Source of the DNA: Eucalyptus grandis
Taxonomy: Eukaryota; Streptophyta; Magnoliopsida; Myrtales; Myrtaceae
NCBI RefSeq assembly: GCF_016545825.1
Contig: NC_052619.1
Coordinates: 11,299,501 to 11,363,500, forward strand
Direction of reading: 5' to 3'
DNA: 64,000 nucleotides
Shown here: positions 10,601-23,702 of the stretch, in pieces
Numbering within the stretch: the stretch's first letter is position 1
Layout: the number at the start of each line of letters is the position of its first letter
Notes under the pieces: model-generated
The model's database searches: none
Told to the model about the DNA's origin: nothing
The model's input: the letters and a program-made list of their open reading frames with translations, nothing else
Program-made: the position numbers and the translations under genes

Positions 10601-13539
10601 GAAAAGAGGAAACCTTAAATTTCTCACAGTGGCATTCCGTCCAAAGTAATAAGTCCTAGTAAGAGCACCAGTAACTCCCACATACATTCCCCTACATAAC
10701 ACTGGAAGAGTGCATGTTCTTGCACATGGGCATGAAGAAAGCAAGATAGCAATGCGGCGTAAGTAATCATGCCTGCATAGCAATAATCATATATCCAGGT
10801 AAATCATATTTTTAGAACATTACCATGACGACAACAATCAAACAGCTTTCAGGACATATGGACTGCACGCATTTCAGGGAATACTTAGGACGGAAAGATG
10901 GGTTATTAAGCATGACACTTACAAGCACTGATTTCATTTGAAGGATAAGTCTGCGGAGTTTACTTTCTGTTACCTCTTCCCATTTAAAGTACAGTTAGAC
11001 ACAAGTGCTGAAATCTTTTCGATGTTTGGGGATCAATAGTAGAAGAATCTATCAATAACCACGGTCTTAGGAGATTTCCACCATGAAGCAATCCATTCGG
11101 TCCAGTGTATACATCAAATACCTACATTAATCATACAGATAGATTATCCAATTTCATCCTTATATGCCTTTCACCTAGCAAATTTTATGAGAGAGGCTCC
11201 AAAAACACAGTGACAAACAACTTACAGGGTTAGCAAATTGTTTTAAAAGAACATTTCTGCATTGTTTACATTTGATGTGTGAAATAAAAATGTCAATGCC
11301 TAACATGAGTCCAAAGGACTTAAAGTGCTCCTCAAAAAGGAAAACAGGACCTCTTCATAAATACCCTATGGTATCAGTTAATGCCAATGATCTCCCACCA
11401 TATATAAGATCACATATAGCCCACGGAAAGAATGGGCCTCTGAATATTAACAAGCTTCAATTTTCACTGTTGAATCATTTACCCTCTCTTTGGTTAGTTC
11501 ATATCAGAACTACAATCACGACAATAATTTCTTTTTACAATCTATAGGACAATCATAAAGATTAACTTCATTCGTAATATAACCATGATGGCAGAAAACT
11601 ACTGCAAGGAAAGGACAAAAATAAAAGAGAAAATTTAGAACTGACATGGGAAGATGACGGCAACATTGTCACTATTACATCACTTTCTTCTGCAACTTCA
11701 AAAGGTGTTTTCTTGGTGGGGACTCCAAAGCAGCAAAGATCTTCATGGCATCACCATTTCTAAAAGGAATAATTTTTATTTAATTACACAAATTGGCATG
11801 GAACAGCTGCAAGAAACTAAATGCTCCACAATAATTGGATTGCAAGAATGTTTTATTATGTGTGAATACAAAATTGAAATTTCATTATGTGTGAATACAA
11901 AATTGAAATTTCATTATGTGTGAATACAAAATTGAAAAAGGTGATGCTACTGGGAAAGTCAAAGGATAGTCTGGACACTACTAGTAAAAATGGGCTTCTG
12001 TCTAGTAAGAACTTTCTGAACATCTCCTAAAGGATGTGAATAAACCAAGATTTTACTCCTAATCTGCTCATAACACATTCATCTCCCGTTGGTTTAGTCA
12101 ATCATTTAATGTCAAAGCACTGGAAGCTCAAACAGCAACATAATGAGATCATTTTGGAGTATTATCATTTCAAGGAAATGCATTTAAAGATTATTAGGTT
12201 CACAGAATACAAAACATTACATATCATGCACGGCAACGTTGTATCCAGCTTTAACAAGATTCTTCGCCATTCTGGATCCCATATTTCCCAAGCCTATGAA
12301 GCCAACATTCTGAACATGCAAAAGTAAATTCAGCAGATACAAACAAGAGATAAAAGCTGTAAGCGTACCAGTCGTATGCAATTAACCATGGAAAACCCCA
12401 TCTATGAATTAGCTTGACATGGTAAATTAAAAGGGCAATATTTGAGATATCACTGAAGCTAAAAATTGAGCAAACCATGATGATGATGGATTAAGGTTCT
12501 TGACTCAACACAAAAACAAAATTCCAAGAAATTCATGGGTTGGTAGAGCAAACTCAAAAACCAAAAAGATGCTATGGCACAACATATGAATAATGTCTTG
12601 GATAGATGACTGGAAAAGGATGAAAATTATATAACATACATGGTTAATTATCCAACATGGAATTGAAAAGGTTAAACACCAAACATAGTCATTAGTGCCT
12701 AAGAGAGCAAAAAGTTGAATTCTGTCCTTTGACCCTGAATCTAGTCCACCCTAAAATTACAGTCATCAAATGAGAGTACTAGGAAAAAAGAATGACGAAG
12801 CATCACTTAATGCTCACGCACAAGAACTGACGCATGAACTAGATCAACATCTCCAGTGTTATGATGCCCGAAACAAAACAACCACTGTCTAAACTCAACT
12901 GAGAATTAGCAATATCAAGATCCAACTCTCCCACAGAAGAAGCAAACAAGCAGGTACCCAGTCTTTTCACCAAGTCAGGCTTCTTGCAAGCACAAAGGGA
13001 AGTAATACCACAGACCATCACTAAAGGGTCCTTATTCATTTCTACCACTGAACATCACTCCGCACCGTGGCTGGTGGCTACCACTTTGCTTCACAGTTCA
13101 TAAAGTTTTGATATTCTTCATAGACTATTCTATCACCAATCATGGGATTAGCATCCAATGTCAAAGCAGAACCCAATCGAAAGATGCACCAAGACAGATA
13201 AAAACGAGAGCAAAGAATTCATTACTGGCTCACATAAGCAAATCTCTGTTGATATTCTAAAACCCAAAAGCGGTAAGCCACCCTTTTTTTCGTCAAACGT
13301 CCACAAACAACGTATCCCTTTAGTTCTGTGCATCGAAGCGGTTCGCACAACAGAAGGATGAGGAGGAGGAGGAGGAGGAAGAAGAGGAGCTGGCTTTGCT
13401 TACTCCGAAGTTCGCCGGCCCCTCGTCCGGCGAAGAACAGAGGCCGCGCGCCGGCGCCGGCGGTCCAAGGAGAGGGACGGCGACACGTTGGGTTTGCGCT
13501 GGGAAGAGAGAGGAGAGCTCTCGCCGCACGACTCGCCAT
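4691..13539 (-). CDS. 3-hydroxyisobutyrate dehydrogenase, mitochondrial-like (frame broken as read)
   Basis: Oxidises 3-hydroxyisobutyrate to methylmalonate semialdehyde with NAD in mitochondrial valine breakdown. Ten exons (minus): 13404-13539, 12221-12309, 11646-11759, 10974-11121, 10179-10261, 9021-9114, 8068-8210, 7196-7280, 5182-5261, 4691-4787. Exon 2 has the NAD-binding motif [16 protein letters not shown]. Exon 5 has the substrate motif [14 protein letters not shown]. Exon 7 has the catalytic Lys in [10 protein letters not shown]. Exons 8-10 end in CVFRHYYSG. Exon 1 reads [17 protein letters not shown], a likely transit peptide, but fits exon 2 only in another frame; an alternative start at 13610 is in frame. 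Exon 3 is 114 nt where phases demand 115. Exon 4 loses frame after IDPQTSKR and meets TAA. Exon 6 is 94 nt where 93 or 96 is needed. The remaining exons are clean, so recent decay and assembly indels are both possible. Identity is sure. Confidence 0.85.
6405..6772. mobile_element. Inverted-repeat MITE-like element in a dehydrogenase intron
   Basis: The left end (AACTAGTACATTTGTGATAAA near 6418) is the reverse complement, with few mismatches, of the right end (TTTGTCACAGATGTACCAGTT near 6735). Related motifs (GGTACACCTGTGACAAA near 6561) lie between them. No coding capacity. Exact ends and target duplication are not resolved. Confidence 0.55.
9248..9841. repeat. 301-bp tandem duplication inside a dehydrogenase intron
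   Basis: The unit starting AGCTGTATTGCTGCATATAG at 9248 is repeated at 9549 and both run to GATTCCTTTG. The two units differ at only a handful of positions. It lies between exons 5 and 6 of the minus-strand gene and does not touch coding sequence. Confidence 0.92.
11855..11935. repeat. 29-bp tandem repeat, three units
   Basis: ATTATGTGTGAATACAAAAT begins at 11855, 11884 and 11913, giving three exact 29-bp units. It lies in the dehydrogenase intron between exons 2 and 3. Confidence 0.9.
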
Positions 13540-14693
13540 GGCCGTCTTCGATCTCGCCTTTCCCGAGTCGAAGCCGTGCGTCGTCGAGTTTCAGACCGAG
13601 AGAACAGCACGAACTACGAAGCGAATGATTGTCTGGCCTCGCTGGTCAACGCATGGTCGAAGTCTTGTCTTCTTTCGGCCACGTGGGATATGCTTTATCT
13701 CCTTGTCGTACTTGTCTGCCACGTAGGATAATCGTCACCCTCCCGCGGAGAGTTCAATTGCATGACGCTACGTGCATTAAAATCGATTCATAATATTATC
13801 TTATGAAGTGAATTTGACTAGATCGTCCCTCCCAATCCATGGTGAATTACTTAGAACAATAATTTGGTAAGTTCGGAAGGCAATCGACATCATTTAGTCC
13901 GACCTGATTAACAATAATTGTTCACAGTCCCATTGGAGTCGGTATTAACATACCCAACTCCGGATTGGATCTTTATGTACTAGGTATAGTCGAAAGCTCA
14001 AATAAACTTCATGCATTTCCATGCGCAATACATCAAGGGGATGCGACCCTTCACTTGGAAAGATCAGAGACAACCCTTCGAATGCAGAAATGAAACACTC
14101 CGCTAGTGACAATGATGAAGAGTTGACAGGTTCTTACCACCGCCGACATCATTTGGTCCGATCTAATTAACGATAAGCATTCCCCTTCTCATCGGATTTG
14201 GTATTAGCATACCGATGTGCTGATTGGATTCCTACATGCTAAGTGCAGTCAGAAGCTCAATCTAATTCCTGCGTTTCATCTGAAGGGCTCGGACACCACC
14301 TCTACTTTCCGGACACGCGTTTCATCCGTTATAAAATTCATGTCGACGTGCACGAAACATCGAGGTGATGCTACCCTTTACTTGGAAAGATAGGACAGCC
14401 CTTCAAATGCAGAAAGAAAATACTAAGCCAGTGACGATGATGAAAGAGAGATGGGATCAAATTACATGGAAAATGCACTTGACATCCTCTCAGTTTCACT
14501 GCATTTTCATTTCCACTACTACCACCTAAGAAAGCCACTGGATCCCAAAAAATCATGGAACTTCCGAATGGGAATCGAATGAGATATTAATTCCCACCAG
14601 AAAAGGAAAAGTAAAGAAAAAAAACTGTTCAGACAGCCTTACCAAAAAAAAAAAAAAAAAAAAAAACTGTTCAGACAGTCGACTCCCGATAAT
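13540..14693. other. Spacer between dehydrogenase and GHR1-like genes, with a diverged duplication
   Basis: This holds the dehydrogenase promoter and 5' UTR and the 3' end of the upstream GHR1-like gene. Two diverged direct copies of about 250 bases lie here, near 13885-14120 and 14146-14450. Both contain CGACATCATTTRGTCCGA and CTTTACTTGGAAAGAT-type stretches. A short duplicated CTGTTCAGACAG flanks an A-tract at 14643-14666. No gene is seen. Confidence 0.5.
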
Positions 14694-16535
14694 CTATATA
14701 GAGGAAAGATCTTCATATATCGTCTTGATACCTGGTCGCTCTGAGACTGACCGTATACATCTCAGCGCGATTCCAAGGACCTCCTTCATTCCCTTCTCGA
14801 ATGCGGGGTTACCCATTTCAGGGAGCAATGCTGAATCGAAGCATTCCGTACCACGACCCTCGGCAACCCTCAACCGCACCCAGTCAGTCAAGTCGACGCC
14901 ACCCCCTTCACCAGAAATCACGTCTCCAGCACATCGCCCAGTCAACAATTCGAGCATGATCACACCGAAGGCATAGACGTCTGACTTGAAGGAGGGTAGA
15001 GGCTTTTTGGAAGCAGCCAGCTCCGGAGCACGGTATCCCAATACACCTGCATCTAGAATCTGTTCGATGGTACCAGCCTGGGTCATCAGACGGTGAAGGC
15101 AGTAATCGGAAACCCGAGCATTGAGGTCGGGCCCGTCTAGCAGAACATTTGTTGCTTTGAGATTTCCATGTGGAACGGCGCGATCAAAATGGAGATAGTT
15201 CAGGCCACGTGCAATATCAACTGCTATTTTGAGCCTCTGAGCCCAAGAAAGAGGTGGACCCTTTCTTCCTGGCCGATCTGACAAAAAGGATCACATAAAT
15301 TGTGGAGTCACTTAACAGCGGATGCATCAACATATCTCAAAGTAATGAGAAGAGAGATGGTTGCATTCAGAATGAGTACTACAAACACTAATTTTAAACT
15401 ATATCATTGGAAAAGGACTGGAACGGTTGACACAACAGCATCATGTCCAAGCAACAGGAGTAGCCACGTACCATATGTGATATGACAAAGTGTTTCGTCA
15501 ACCTCGAGTACCAAAATAAATATAAGAAAGCACATTAGTTTTCGGGATAGTCGGAAATGAGTTGGTCGATAATCTATGGCATAACTAGTCTTATACCGTG
15601 GACTAAGCCTAGGGCTTTTCAAAAATAAAAAGGAAAAATGCCCGGTGAGCCACTAGGATTTCTAGAGTAAAGTCACATCGGAAGAAAAGAATCATATAAG
15701 AATCAACTGATTGCCAGATAAAGGAAAAAGTCCACGTGTAAATCTTCACAGCAAACAGACATTCACCAACTGGGCAATTGCTTATGAAGCAGACATGAGC
15801 CCACCTAGTTTCATATCCCGTTAAACATTCTTTAAGTGTCGCCAAGTATACTTCTCTTGGGCATAGAGCTGTAACAATTGATTGTTAATGTCCTTCACGT
15901 TACTGATCTCCTTGAGAATAGATTTAAATGTTTATCGTGATTCAACATAACAGAATACTTGTCTCAATTTTGGTACTTGATTTGTTCAAAATCCATTTTA
16001 ATGTTCCGTGATCATATGAAAGAGACACCAAAGTGTCAATCAATCAAGGTAACTACCCAGACAGATCAGATAGGACACGAACAGTCAAAACATTAAAAAG
16101 TATAAGATATTATTGCTAAACATAGATTGGAGTCCACAAATACTCATATCCAACGTTGCTGCATAATGAATTATGGTGAATGCTTCAATGGTATAGTCAT
16201 TCTTCTGCTCAGGCCCGAGACTGGATGCAATGGTAACTTTGCAGTTACTCCAGTCATCATACTCCAGTTTCACCCACAAATGCTTCATATCGCAGGAATG
16301 CGGGCATTCTGTACAGTCTATCTAGAAAGTACTATGGCAAACAATATTTCTCAGTTGTCACCAATATTCACGTTGTTTGCTAAACATTATAATACCCCGA
16401 CATAAGTGGTTTATCAAAGTGGCTAAAGTAAAAATAAACTCATAGCCAAGAAAGTAATAGATCACAGTGACATTTCTGCCAACATGAAAGAGGGCAAAGA
16501 TTCTATTTTGTTTGTTCATGGGTGTGCTCTGTGTA

Positions 16536-16566
<31 letters not shown>

Positions 16567-19288
16567 CGATACCATAAAGAAAGCTTGCAAGGCTGCCAGG
16601 TGATATGAAATCTGACAGAATGAGTTTCTCATGTTGTGTTGGGCCCCAGTAGTACCCTCTTAGGCACACAACATTTGATGACGGATATTTGCAAATTTTT
16701 TGCCTCCTTGGCAAACTCCTTCCGCTGTTTAGCTACTCCTTCTCTCAGCCACTTTACAGTCAGGAAAACACCATTATCCAACGTTGCCCGGTAAGATGTC
16801 CCGTGACTGCTTCTTCCTAGAACCCGCAGGAGCTCTTGAAAGCTCCTCAGGTGTAAGAGTGATTGTATCATCAAGAAAATGTAATTCACCGACCAATCGA
16901 TCAGGTGACTTCACATCCAGCCTCGCAAGGTGTTCAGTAGTGAATGAATCGCCAGATTCAGGTGACCAGGACAACTGGCTGTTTTTAGATGGTGAGAAGC
17001 CGGTCGTCACTGCTACTTTCTCAGGACTAATTACCTCAGCAGAGGATGATCCTTTGCGTGATGCCAGAAGATCTTCTGCTGAAACAACCAAGGCACCACC
17101 ACTGCCTGCTCCACTAACAGCAGAAGGATTTGAAGCAGCTCGCCTGCGACCCTCTTGTTGCTAACATGTTCTGTTTTGCGGCTCTTCGATCTACGGACAT
17201 AACAGACGAAGATGACTAGCAGAAGAAGAATAAAGACGACCAGTACACAAGCAACAACCAATGCCACTTTATAAATAGTTTTGACCGTCTTCTTAGAACT
17301 TCCAGCCGGCGAGCTGCCTGATCCAGAACTATTTGGAAGTTGTAGCCTAGTGTTCCCAGGAAAAAAGGAAGACCTTGGGAACTTCCTCAGATTTTCTGGG
17401 ACCACGCCAGAAAGATCATTGTATGAGGCATTGAAACTCTGAAGTCCATTGGACAAGTTGCCAGGAATGGCACCTGTAAAATGATTCTGGGATATATCTA
17501 ATGAAGTGAGTGAACTCATGTCAACCATTGAAGTTGGAAGAGAACCGGATAAATTATTTGATGCAACATTGAGCACCTGAAGTCCAACCAATGATTCAAC
17601 TTTTTCGGGAAATATCCACTGAATCGATTATGGAAAGATCAAGCACCTTCAGACTAGATTCAGTTGAGGATGGAGGCAAAAGCGAGATATTACCAGTCAA
17701 AAGATTGTTTCAAGGGTAGAGTTCTTGCAAAGTGGATATGTCAGAAGATCAGGTAAAAGAGGTCCATCTAACTGATTTGAACTGATATCAACAACCCTAA
17801 GTTTTGGATACTGGGTCAGGACTTTTGGAATATCACTGCTAAGAGAATTCTGCGAGAGATTAAGATAATTCAGGCGCAAAAACTGAGGAGTAACCTCAGG
17901 GATGGCCCCAACAAACGATTACGGCTCAGATCGAGATATTCAATGTTACCCCACTTAACAATTCTGGTCAAGTTTCCCTCAAATTGATTATTTGATAGAT
18001 CCATGACAGCACAACTCCCACTTAGCAGCGGAAGTTCTCCAGTGAGACCATTTGAGGAGAGATTAAGAACACTCAAAGTGGTTGATGTGATCATATTAAT
18101 TGTCCCTGAAATGAAAAGCCAAATATGAGGGTCACAGAAGAACAATATAAGAAGCAAACTATGAAAGGAACACTGATTTGAATTAGTCCCTATCGCAAAA
18201 GCAAGAAAATTTGCAAGGAGTATACCTGAGAGATTGTTGCCACTCAAATCCAACTCAGTCAAAACCAAGGAGTCTCCTTTCAATAATCCAGGCTAAAGAA
18301 CAAAACCTGAAAATCTGTTGTTGCTAAGCTTGAGAACCTCCAGATCATAGACAAAAATTAAACTCAGGTAGTTCCCCAGACAGTTGATTGTAACTCAGAT
18401 CCAACACTTTTAAATTCTCAAACACTTGCATCTGTCCTCCACTTACCAATGATCCCGTGAGTTGATTGCGGCTCAGATTTAAATGCTTGATACTCGGAAA
18501 TGGCAGGTAAAAATTTCTGCTGCTGTGAACTAGAAGTGACCAGCGAATTTCCACAAAATCAACATAGGTGGCATTTGATAGGAATAAAATTCAGAGGCCA
18601 AAGGACCATTTAGCACATTCCCATGCAAATCAAGCACCTCCAAGCCAGCTATCAGCTCAAATCCTTTGGGAATTTCCTGAGTAAACCCATTTACTGACAG
18701 ATTAAGATACACAAGCCTGGCAAGCTTAGTTAATGAAGGAGGCAATGGCCCAGAGAAGGAGTTGCTGCTCAAGTCCAGAGATTGGATTGAGAAGTCCAGA
18801 AATAGAATCAGGATCAGGCCAGAGAAGTTGTTCCCAGCCAACGAGAGATTCCTCAAGCTTGCCAATTTCCCTATGCCTGGGAGAAAGGACGATGAGAACA
18901 GGTTGTGCGATAAATCCAGGTACTCAAGGCTCTTGAATTCCCTATATTATCTGGAATTTTGCCTGTTATGGAGTTGTTTGCCATGGAAAGTTTAACAAGC
19001 ATCGTCAGGTTGGCAAAAACACTCAAGTCAGCATCAGCAGTGAGGTTCAAATTATCAAGGACGACTCCCTGCAACATTGGCATTACAGACGAGATTCCAT
19101 TCCACGATGAAGGGCATCCATTGAAATCTATGGATTCCTCATTCCATGAATCAAGTACATAACCAGTTGGATCACGCCTTATGCCCTTCTTAAACTCGAG
19201 CAGCGACAATATATCCTGGGAAGGAAGCTGCCCCTGCAGCAGAAATAAGAAGCAACGATACCACGACCGCCAGCTTCAAATACATCAT
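14694..19288 (-). CDS. GHR1: GHR1-like LRR receptor pseudokinase (frame broken as read)
   Basis: Plasma-membrane leucine-rich-repeat receptor of the GHR1 type, which relays ABA and H2O2 signals to guard-cell anion channels. Exons (minus): 18226-19288, 16573-18105, 14694-15277. Order: signal peptide (MYLKLAVVVSLLLISAAG), LLEFKKGIRRDPTGYVLDSW, about 20 LRRs, membrane span near 17260-17200 followed by RRSKSRK, the juxtamembrane SPDRLVGELHFLDD, then a kinase fold. The loop reads HGNLKATN instead of HRD and SDYC instead of DFG, so it is a pseudokinase, as in the family. Lesions as read: an extra G after the signal peptide, a missing T near 18940, a missing base before RRAASNP (about 17155), two missing bases before VLGRSS (about 16830), and two more near 16690. 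The last exon is intact and ends EDLSSI. It lies upstream of the dehydrogenase gene on the same strand. Confidence 0.85.
16532..16566. repeat. GT/GA dinucleotide microsatellite
   Basis: A GT run passes directly into a GA run, immediately inside the last intron of the GHR1-like gene (donor at 16572). Confidence 0.95.
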
Positions 19289-22200
19289 TGGATACTACCA
19301 AATACTCCAGTAAGATGGAAAGTGCGCGCACAACGGCTAACGACAGAGATTTTCGAGGCTTCTCAGAGACAACTTCAACAGACAGTGACAGTCTTCAAAC
19401 GAACAGACCAAATCATCAGCACCTGGAGCTCGAATTACCGTCCCAGCGTTGCTAAGAACAAATAAGCACGCCCAAATTATATCAAGCCAAAAGCTACAGA
19501 GACAATAGGGCAGTCTTCAAAGCAATCAACAACAAACCATTCTGACTGCCAAAAGAAAACACGGCCCTCTATCAGATACAGCCAAGTTCACATTTCACGC
19601 AGCCCGCCAAAAATGAACTCTAAATGCACCAACCTTCAGGAAAACAGACGCCTTTTCTGACACTTGCAGAGGCATACACATACAATGCCCAGAGTTCACT
19701 GAAGCACTTAGCAAATGATATCAAAAATAAAAAAAAAAAAACAAATCGGTTCTACTGAAAATGCTTCAACACTTGTGAACCAGCATTCCTTCTCTCGAGA
19801 CCACAGCAACTTCTTTCCTCTCGCGGGTTCAGACTTTCAGACCCCAAAAGCCGCTCAACCACTCGTCTCGGAGAGCAAAGGGAGAGCACAGACCTCCCCA
19901 GCAACAACACTGCATCAGCAGCACAGAAGCTCCCACTCACCATTCTGCAGACCTCTGAAGACACTTGACCTTCTCTACACCCAAAGAAGAGAGACTAAAA
20001 AAAAAAAAATGACAACCCATGAAGAAAGGAGCAAAGAAGTGGGTCTACCTGAAGCATCAGCCATCAAGCATTGAAGAAGAAAGGGACCCAGAGAGCCCTG
20101 TTTTTGGCTCATTTAAAAAAAAAAAACATTCCAAAAGCCCTAATCTTTCTACAACGATAAAGGCAATGCATTCCCCGGTGACACAGACTAAAGAACCAGA
20201 AAAGAAAATGACTTTTGCCCACCTTTCTTCAAAGAAAAGGCTCTCCTTTTTCCCCCTCACCTCATCAGAAGTCATGTGAAGGAGAAACCCAGTAAAGATG
20301 AGCAGAATCTCCACGGAATACATCCAAAAGAAGGTTTAAAAAAATGGAAAAAAGCCCCTAAAATTTCACCTTTTTTCTTTCCTTATGTGTATGCGGCCTC
20401 GTGGTTCGGTCTTTTGAGGGAGGTAGGGAGCGGCTGGAGATGTGTCAGGCGGCTAATGGAGGGAAAAGCAGAGGGTATTTTTCGAATAGTATAATGTTGG
20501 GGAAAATTTTGGAGGGACTTTTCCTTTTACCCGCCAAGAACAGTGGCTTCACTTTAGTTTTATATAGCTTTTTTTTTTATTAAAGTTTAGTATAGTTTAA
20601 TTGACCCGTGTTTTTACAAATCGGCATATCCGATGATGTTTTCATGTGAGAACATCAACTCATAATGACATCATCAGGTGTTATGCTGATATTTAAACGA
20701 ATAAATTTTAATTTATCAAACGGTAAACAACTTGATATAACCTTCTTTACATCTTTAAGTGACATCTTGAAAGTTGCAATATAGGAAAAAAGCCACTCCT
20801 AAAATATACTCAGTGTAGCACATTCATATTTGTATTTATATAATACATTTACCCTCCGTCAATAAATACTGTTAAAAAATTATCTACACAACACCAAACA
20901 TGTTGAATGTGTCATATAAATACAAATTTTGGGTTTTTTATGTCATGGGAAAAAATTTATAATAAATATATCATAATTGGCATAATTTAATATTTTTGAT
21001 GTCAAAGAAAAAAATTCAAAATAAATGCATCACAGCAAATATAATTAATGGGTTTCTGTGGCCTTTTCACTAAATAATGCATATTTTTAGAAAGCTTATT
21101 CATTCAATTTCAAAATGCCACAACATGACGTACCAAATATTTCACACCAAAATCACAATACCGGCAATTGTGTGGGTACGTACCAGGCCCACGTGATCGA
21201 CGGCGGAGATTGAATCGAGTGCGATCCCCCTCTTATCAACTTTTTTTTTTTCTTTCAAATGGAAGTTCAATTTAATATTGAAGGCATCTCTATTCCCTGC
21301 ATGGGGGTGTGCCTTGTGGACGTCAACGCATTTATCAAATCCGATTGAAACCGATGCTTTTGGTCTTTTCCTGGAAACCGATGAATTGACCGCCATCGTC
21401 CGCTATTTTGACCGTGAGTGTGCAATGTATGTGCATGGCCGTCCCGTCCGTCAGTCTGTCCGTTCAGTCTGTCAGCGCCACGTGGACATCGCGAGTGCCC
21501 GGTCGACCAGGGCTTTTGGGCCTCAGGCCCACTAAGGATGGCGGACGGGGGAAGTAGGTGAAGCATAATGATTGGATTGATGACTTGATGATGCATATAA
21601 AAAGAAAGGCACTAAAAAAAAAAAAAGGCAAGAGAGCGACGTTTTTCTTTTCGAGCGACTTTCCAAAAAGGTAAGTAAAACCGCTGCGTTAAATAATATT
21701 TAAGTCGTTTAAATTAATTGAAACGCACAGTGAAAAGTTAGGAATTGTAGATATGTAATGAAGGGGAATTTGAAATTATTTAAGAGGGTGGTTGTAATAT
21801 TAGAAGGTACGAAATTTTGAAATTGGGGAACGCGAAGAATAACACAAAAATTCGAAATTTAGGCATTTAGGCATTTATTTATGTAAGTAGTACGTATAAT
21901 ATACGAAATGAGGATGAGTGAGAAAGGAAAAACAATCAATTTTAGTTCTATTTTACGAATAGTATAGGTAATTAACTAGGATGATTTCCGAGCAAATTTT
22001 ATGCACGGGAATTTCTAAAAGAACAAGGTCAATCGACAATTTGTATTGGAGAAAATCATAGATTATTTTCTTGTGCCATAATCATAAGATACAGAATATT
22101 ACTGAGCTTAAAATGTAGAAATCAAGGCATTGGTTTTCCTTGTTATGTTATTTGATTAAAGTTTAAAGTTTATCTTAATACTTTGAGTGATATTTTTGTT

Positions 22201-22967
22201 TTTTACATCAGCCGAATGTCTAGAGTGCATTGAGCACACCATAAACCCTAACTAGATGTCACAATTCCATCATACCTCACGAATGGTGTAACAAACAAAG
22301 ACATGCAAACATTCTAAAATTTTATCAAAACAAAATTGCTTGAGCGGTAAGTATATGACCTAGGTTCAAATCACCACACCCGCGTGCATTCTTTTAGGGC
22401 AACCCCTAATTACACAGATTTACGTGCCTCTCGTGATTCCCCCAATGTTGATGGCACAATTGAATTCTATATTTAATAGAAATTTATAGAGTGCCTTCAA
22501 AGTTTCGGACATCCTATTAATACAAAAAAAAATCATATCAAAATTAAATAAACAAGAATCAATTAAAAAGGCAAAAGCCTGTCAATCTATAAATACTCTC
22601 ACCATTTAATAATCTATTAACATAATTTGGGAGTCCAAAAGAAAAAGAGGAAGGATCCCAGGATAAGAAAAAAAAAAGGTGGGGGGAAACAACGGGAATA
22701 TCAACAAAATTTCCTTAGAAGGACACATGGAGATTTTTCTATTCACACCCCTCAACCACTTGCATATAAAGGTCGGAAAAAATGGCCGAATAGAAACACT
22801 GGCGCGGGACCCGCTTCCAATGTTGTCAAAAGGATTTGCGCCATTTATTCAACGGCGTGGTCCCCTACGGATTTGTCTCTGGTCCAAATGCCTCATGACT
22901 CATGACCTAATCTAACCTAAGCCCAATATGTTTTCTACTTTTCCAAAAGTAAAGAGCAAAAATATTA
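19289..22967. other. GHR1-like promoter side and AT-rich intergenic region
   Basis: No supported gene. 19289-20500 should contain the 5' UTR and promoter of the minus-strand GHR1-like gene. 20580-21120 and 21700-22970 are AT-rich, with short poly-A and poly-T tracts and no domain-bearing reading frame. Short open frames here have no plant protein features I recognise. Confidence 0.45.
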
Positions 22968-23189
22968 AAATTTACCACCCGCCGCGATACTCAACAGGTA
23001 GAGGCGCTAGACTTCCATCGATTGGTCACAGTGTTCGAAGGCTCCTACAACTAAAGTTACGGGGAATGCTTGTTCCTTTGCGACTTACCCGATAACACGT
23101 GTGTGGTGGTAGCACGTGTCGCCCAATGGTTTTATCTCCACGCCTACGTGAGTCATGTGGTTCCCGGATCAAAAAAAAAAACAAATTTA
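22968..23189 (+). mobile_element. tRNA-derived SINE with AAATTTA target duplication
   Basis: The body (22975-23182) has an A-box-like GATACTCAACAGGTAGAGG at 22986 and a B-box-like GTGTTCGAAGGC at 23031, spaced as in tRNA promoters. It ends in a poly-A tail (23171-23181). The 7-bp sequence AAATTTA occurs at 22968-22974 and 23183-23189, a likely target duplication. SINEs have no protein and move with LINE reverse transcriptase. Confidence 0.7.
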
Positions 23190-23316
23190 AACTATACTAC
23201 CTTTACACATATCTAAATTTTATCATAAACTTATATGCATATAACATATTTATCATCGATCAAAATTAGTCAACAAAAACCATTAGAGAAAATTAGAAAA
23301 GCTTATGTGAGTAAAG

Positions 23317-23702
23317 GCGCGTTTAGTAACGATTCTGCTAAGAGAATAGATTCGATCGGACATGATTAACTCTTTACTTGTTCTCGAAAATCAATTCTAA
23401 GCATTTTAAGTCGTTTTATAATTGTCCAAAATTTCGATTCGAAATGTAATGCGTTTGTACCGTGCTCTTTTAATTTTGTTCCAAATCAATTTATTTTAAT
23501 TTTTAAATTTTTTTTTTTACTTTTTACTTTTTTTCCTTTTTCTCCTATTCTTCTTCTTATTGTGGTCGGTCGCCGGGCCGGCGACCGGCGACGAGGGCCA
23601 ACAAACTCACCGGAGCGTCGTCGGCCCTCATCGGCCAAGCCTCGGCCGGTAGCTGGGCGAGGCTCGCCCCACACACCGAGGCTCGGCTTCACCGGGCTAG
23701 GC
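23317..23702. mobile_element. Truncated DNA-transposon fragment abutting alpha-galactosidase copy 1
   Basis: It starts GCGCGTTTAGTAACG, resembling the end of the element at 24236-24819 (reverse complement GTGCGTTTGGTAATG). It passes through a T-rich stretch into a GC-rich core (GGGCCGGCGACCGG). It then stops abruptly at 23702, where alpha-galactosidase sequence begins at CCTCAAATGGGG. The missing right half and the missing exon 1 of copy 1 share this breakpoint. Confidence 0.55.

Noticed and set aside
14694..16890. Active Ser/Thr kinase
   Set aside because: The catalytic loop is HGN and the magnesium loop is DYC, so the domain is a pseudokinase as in the GHR1 family.
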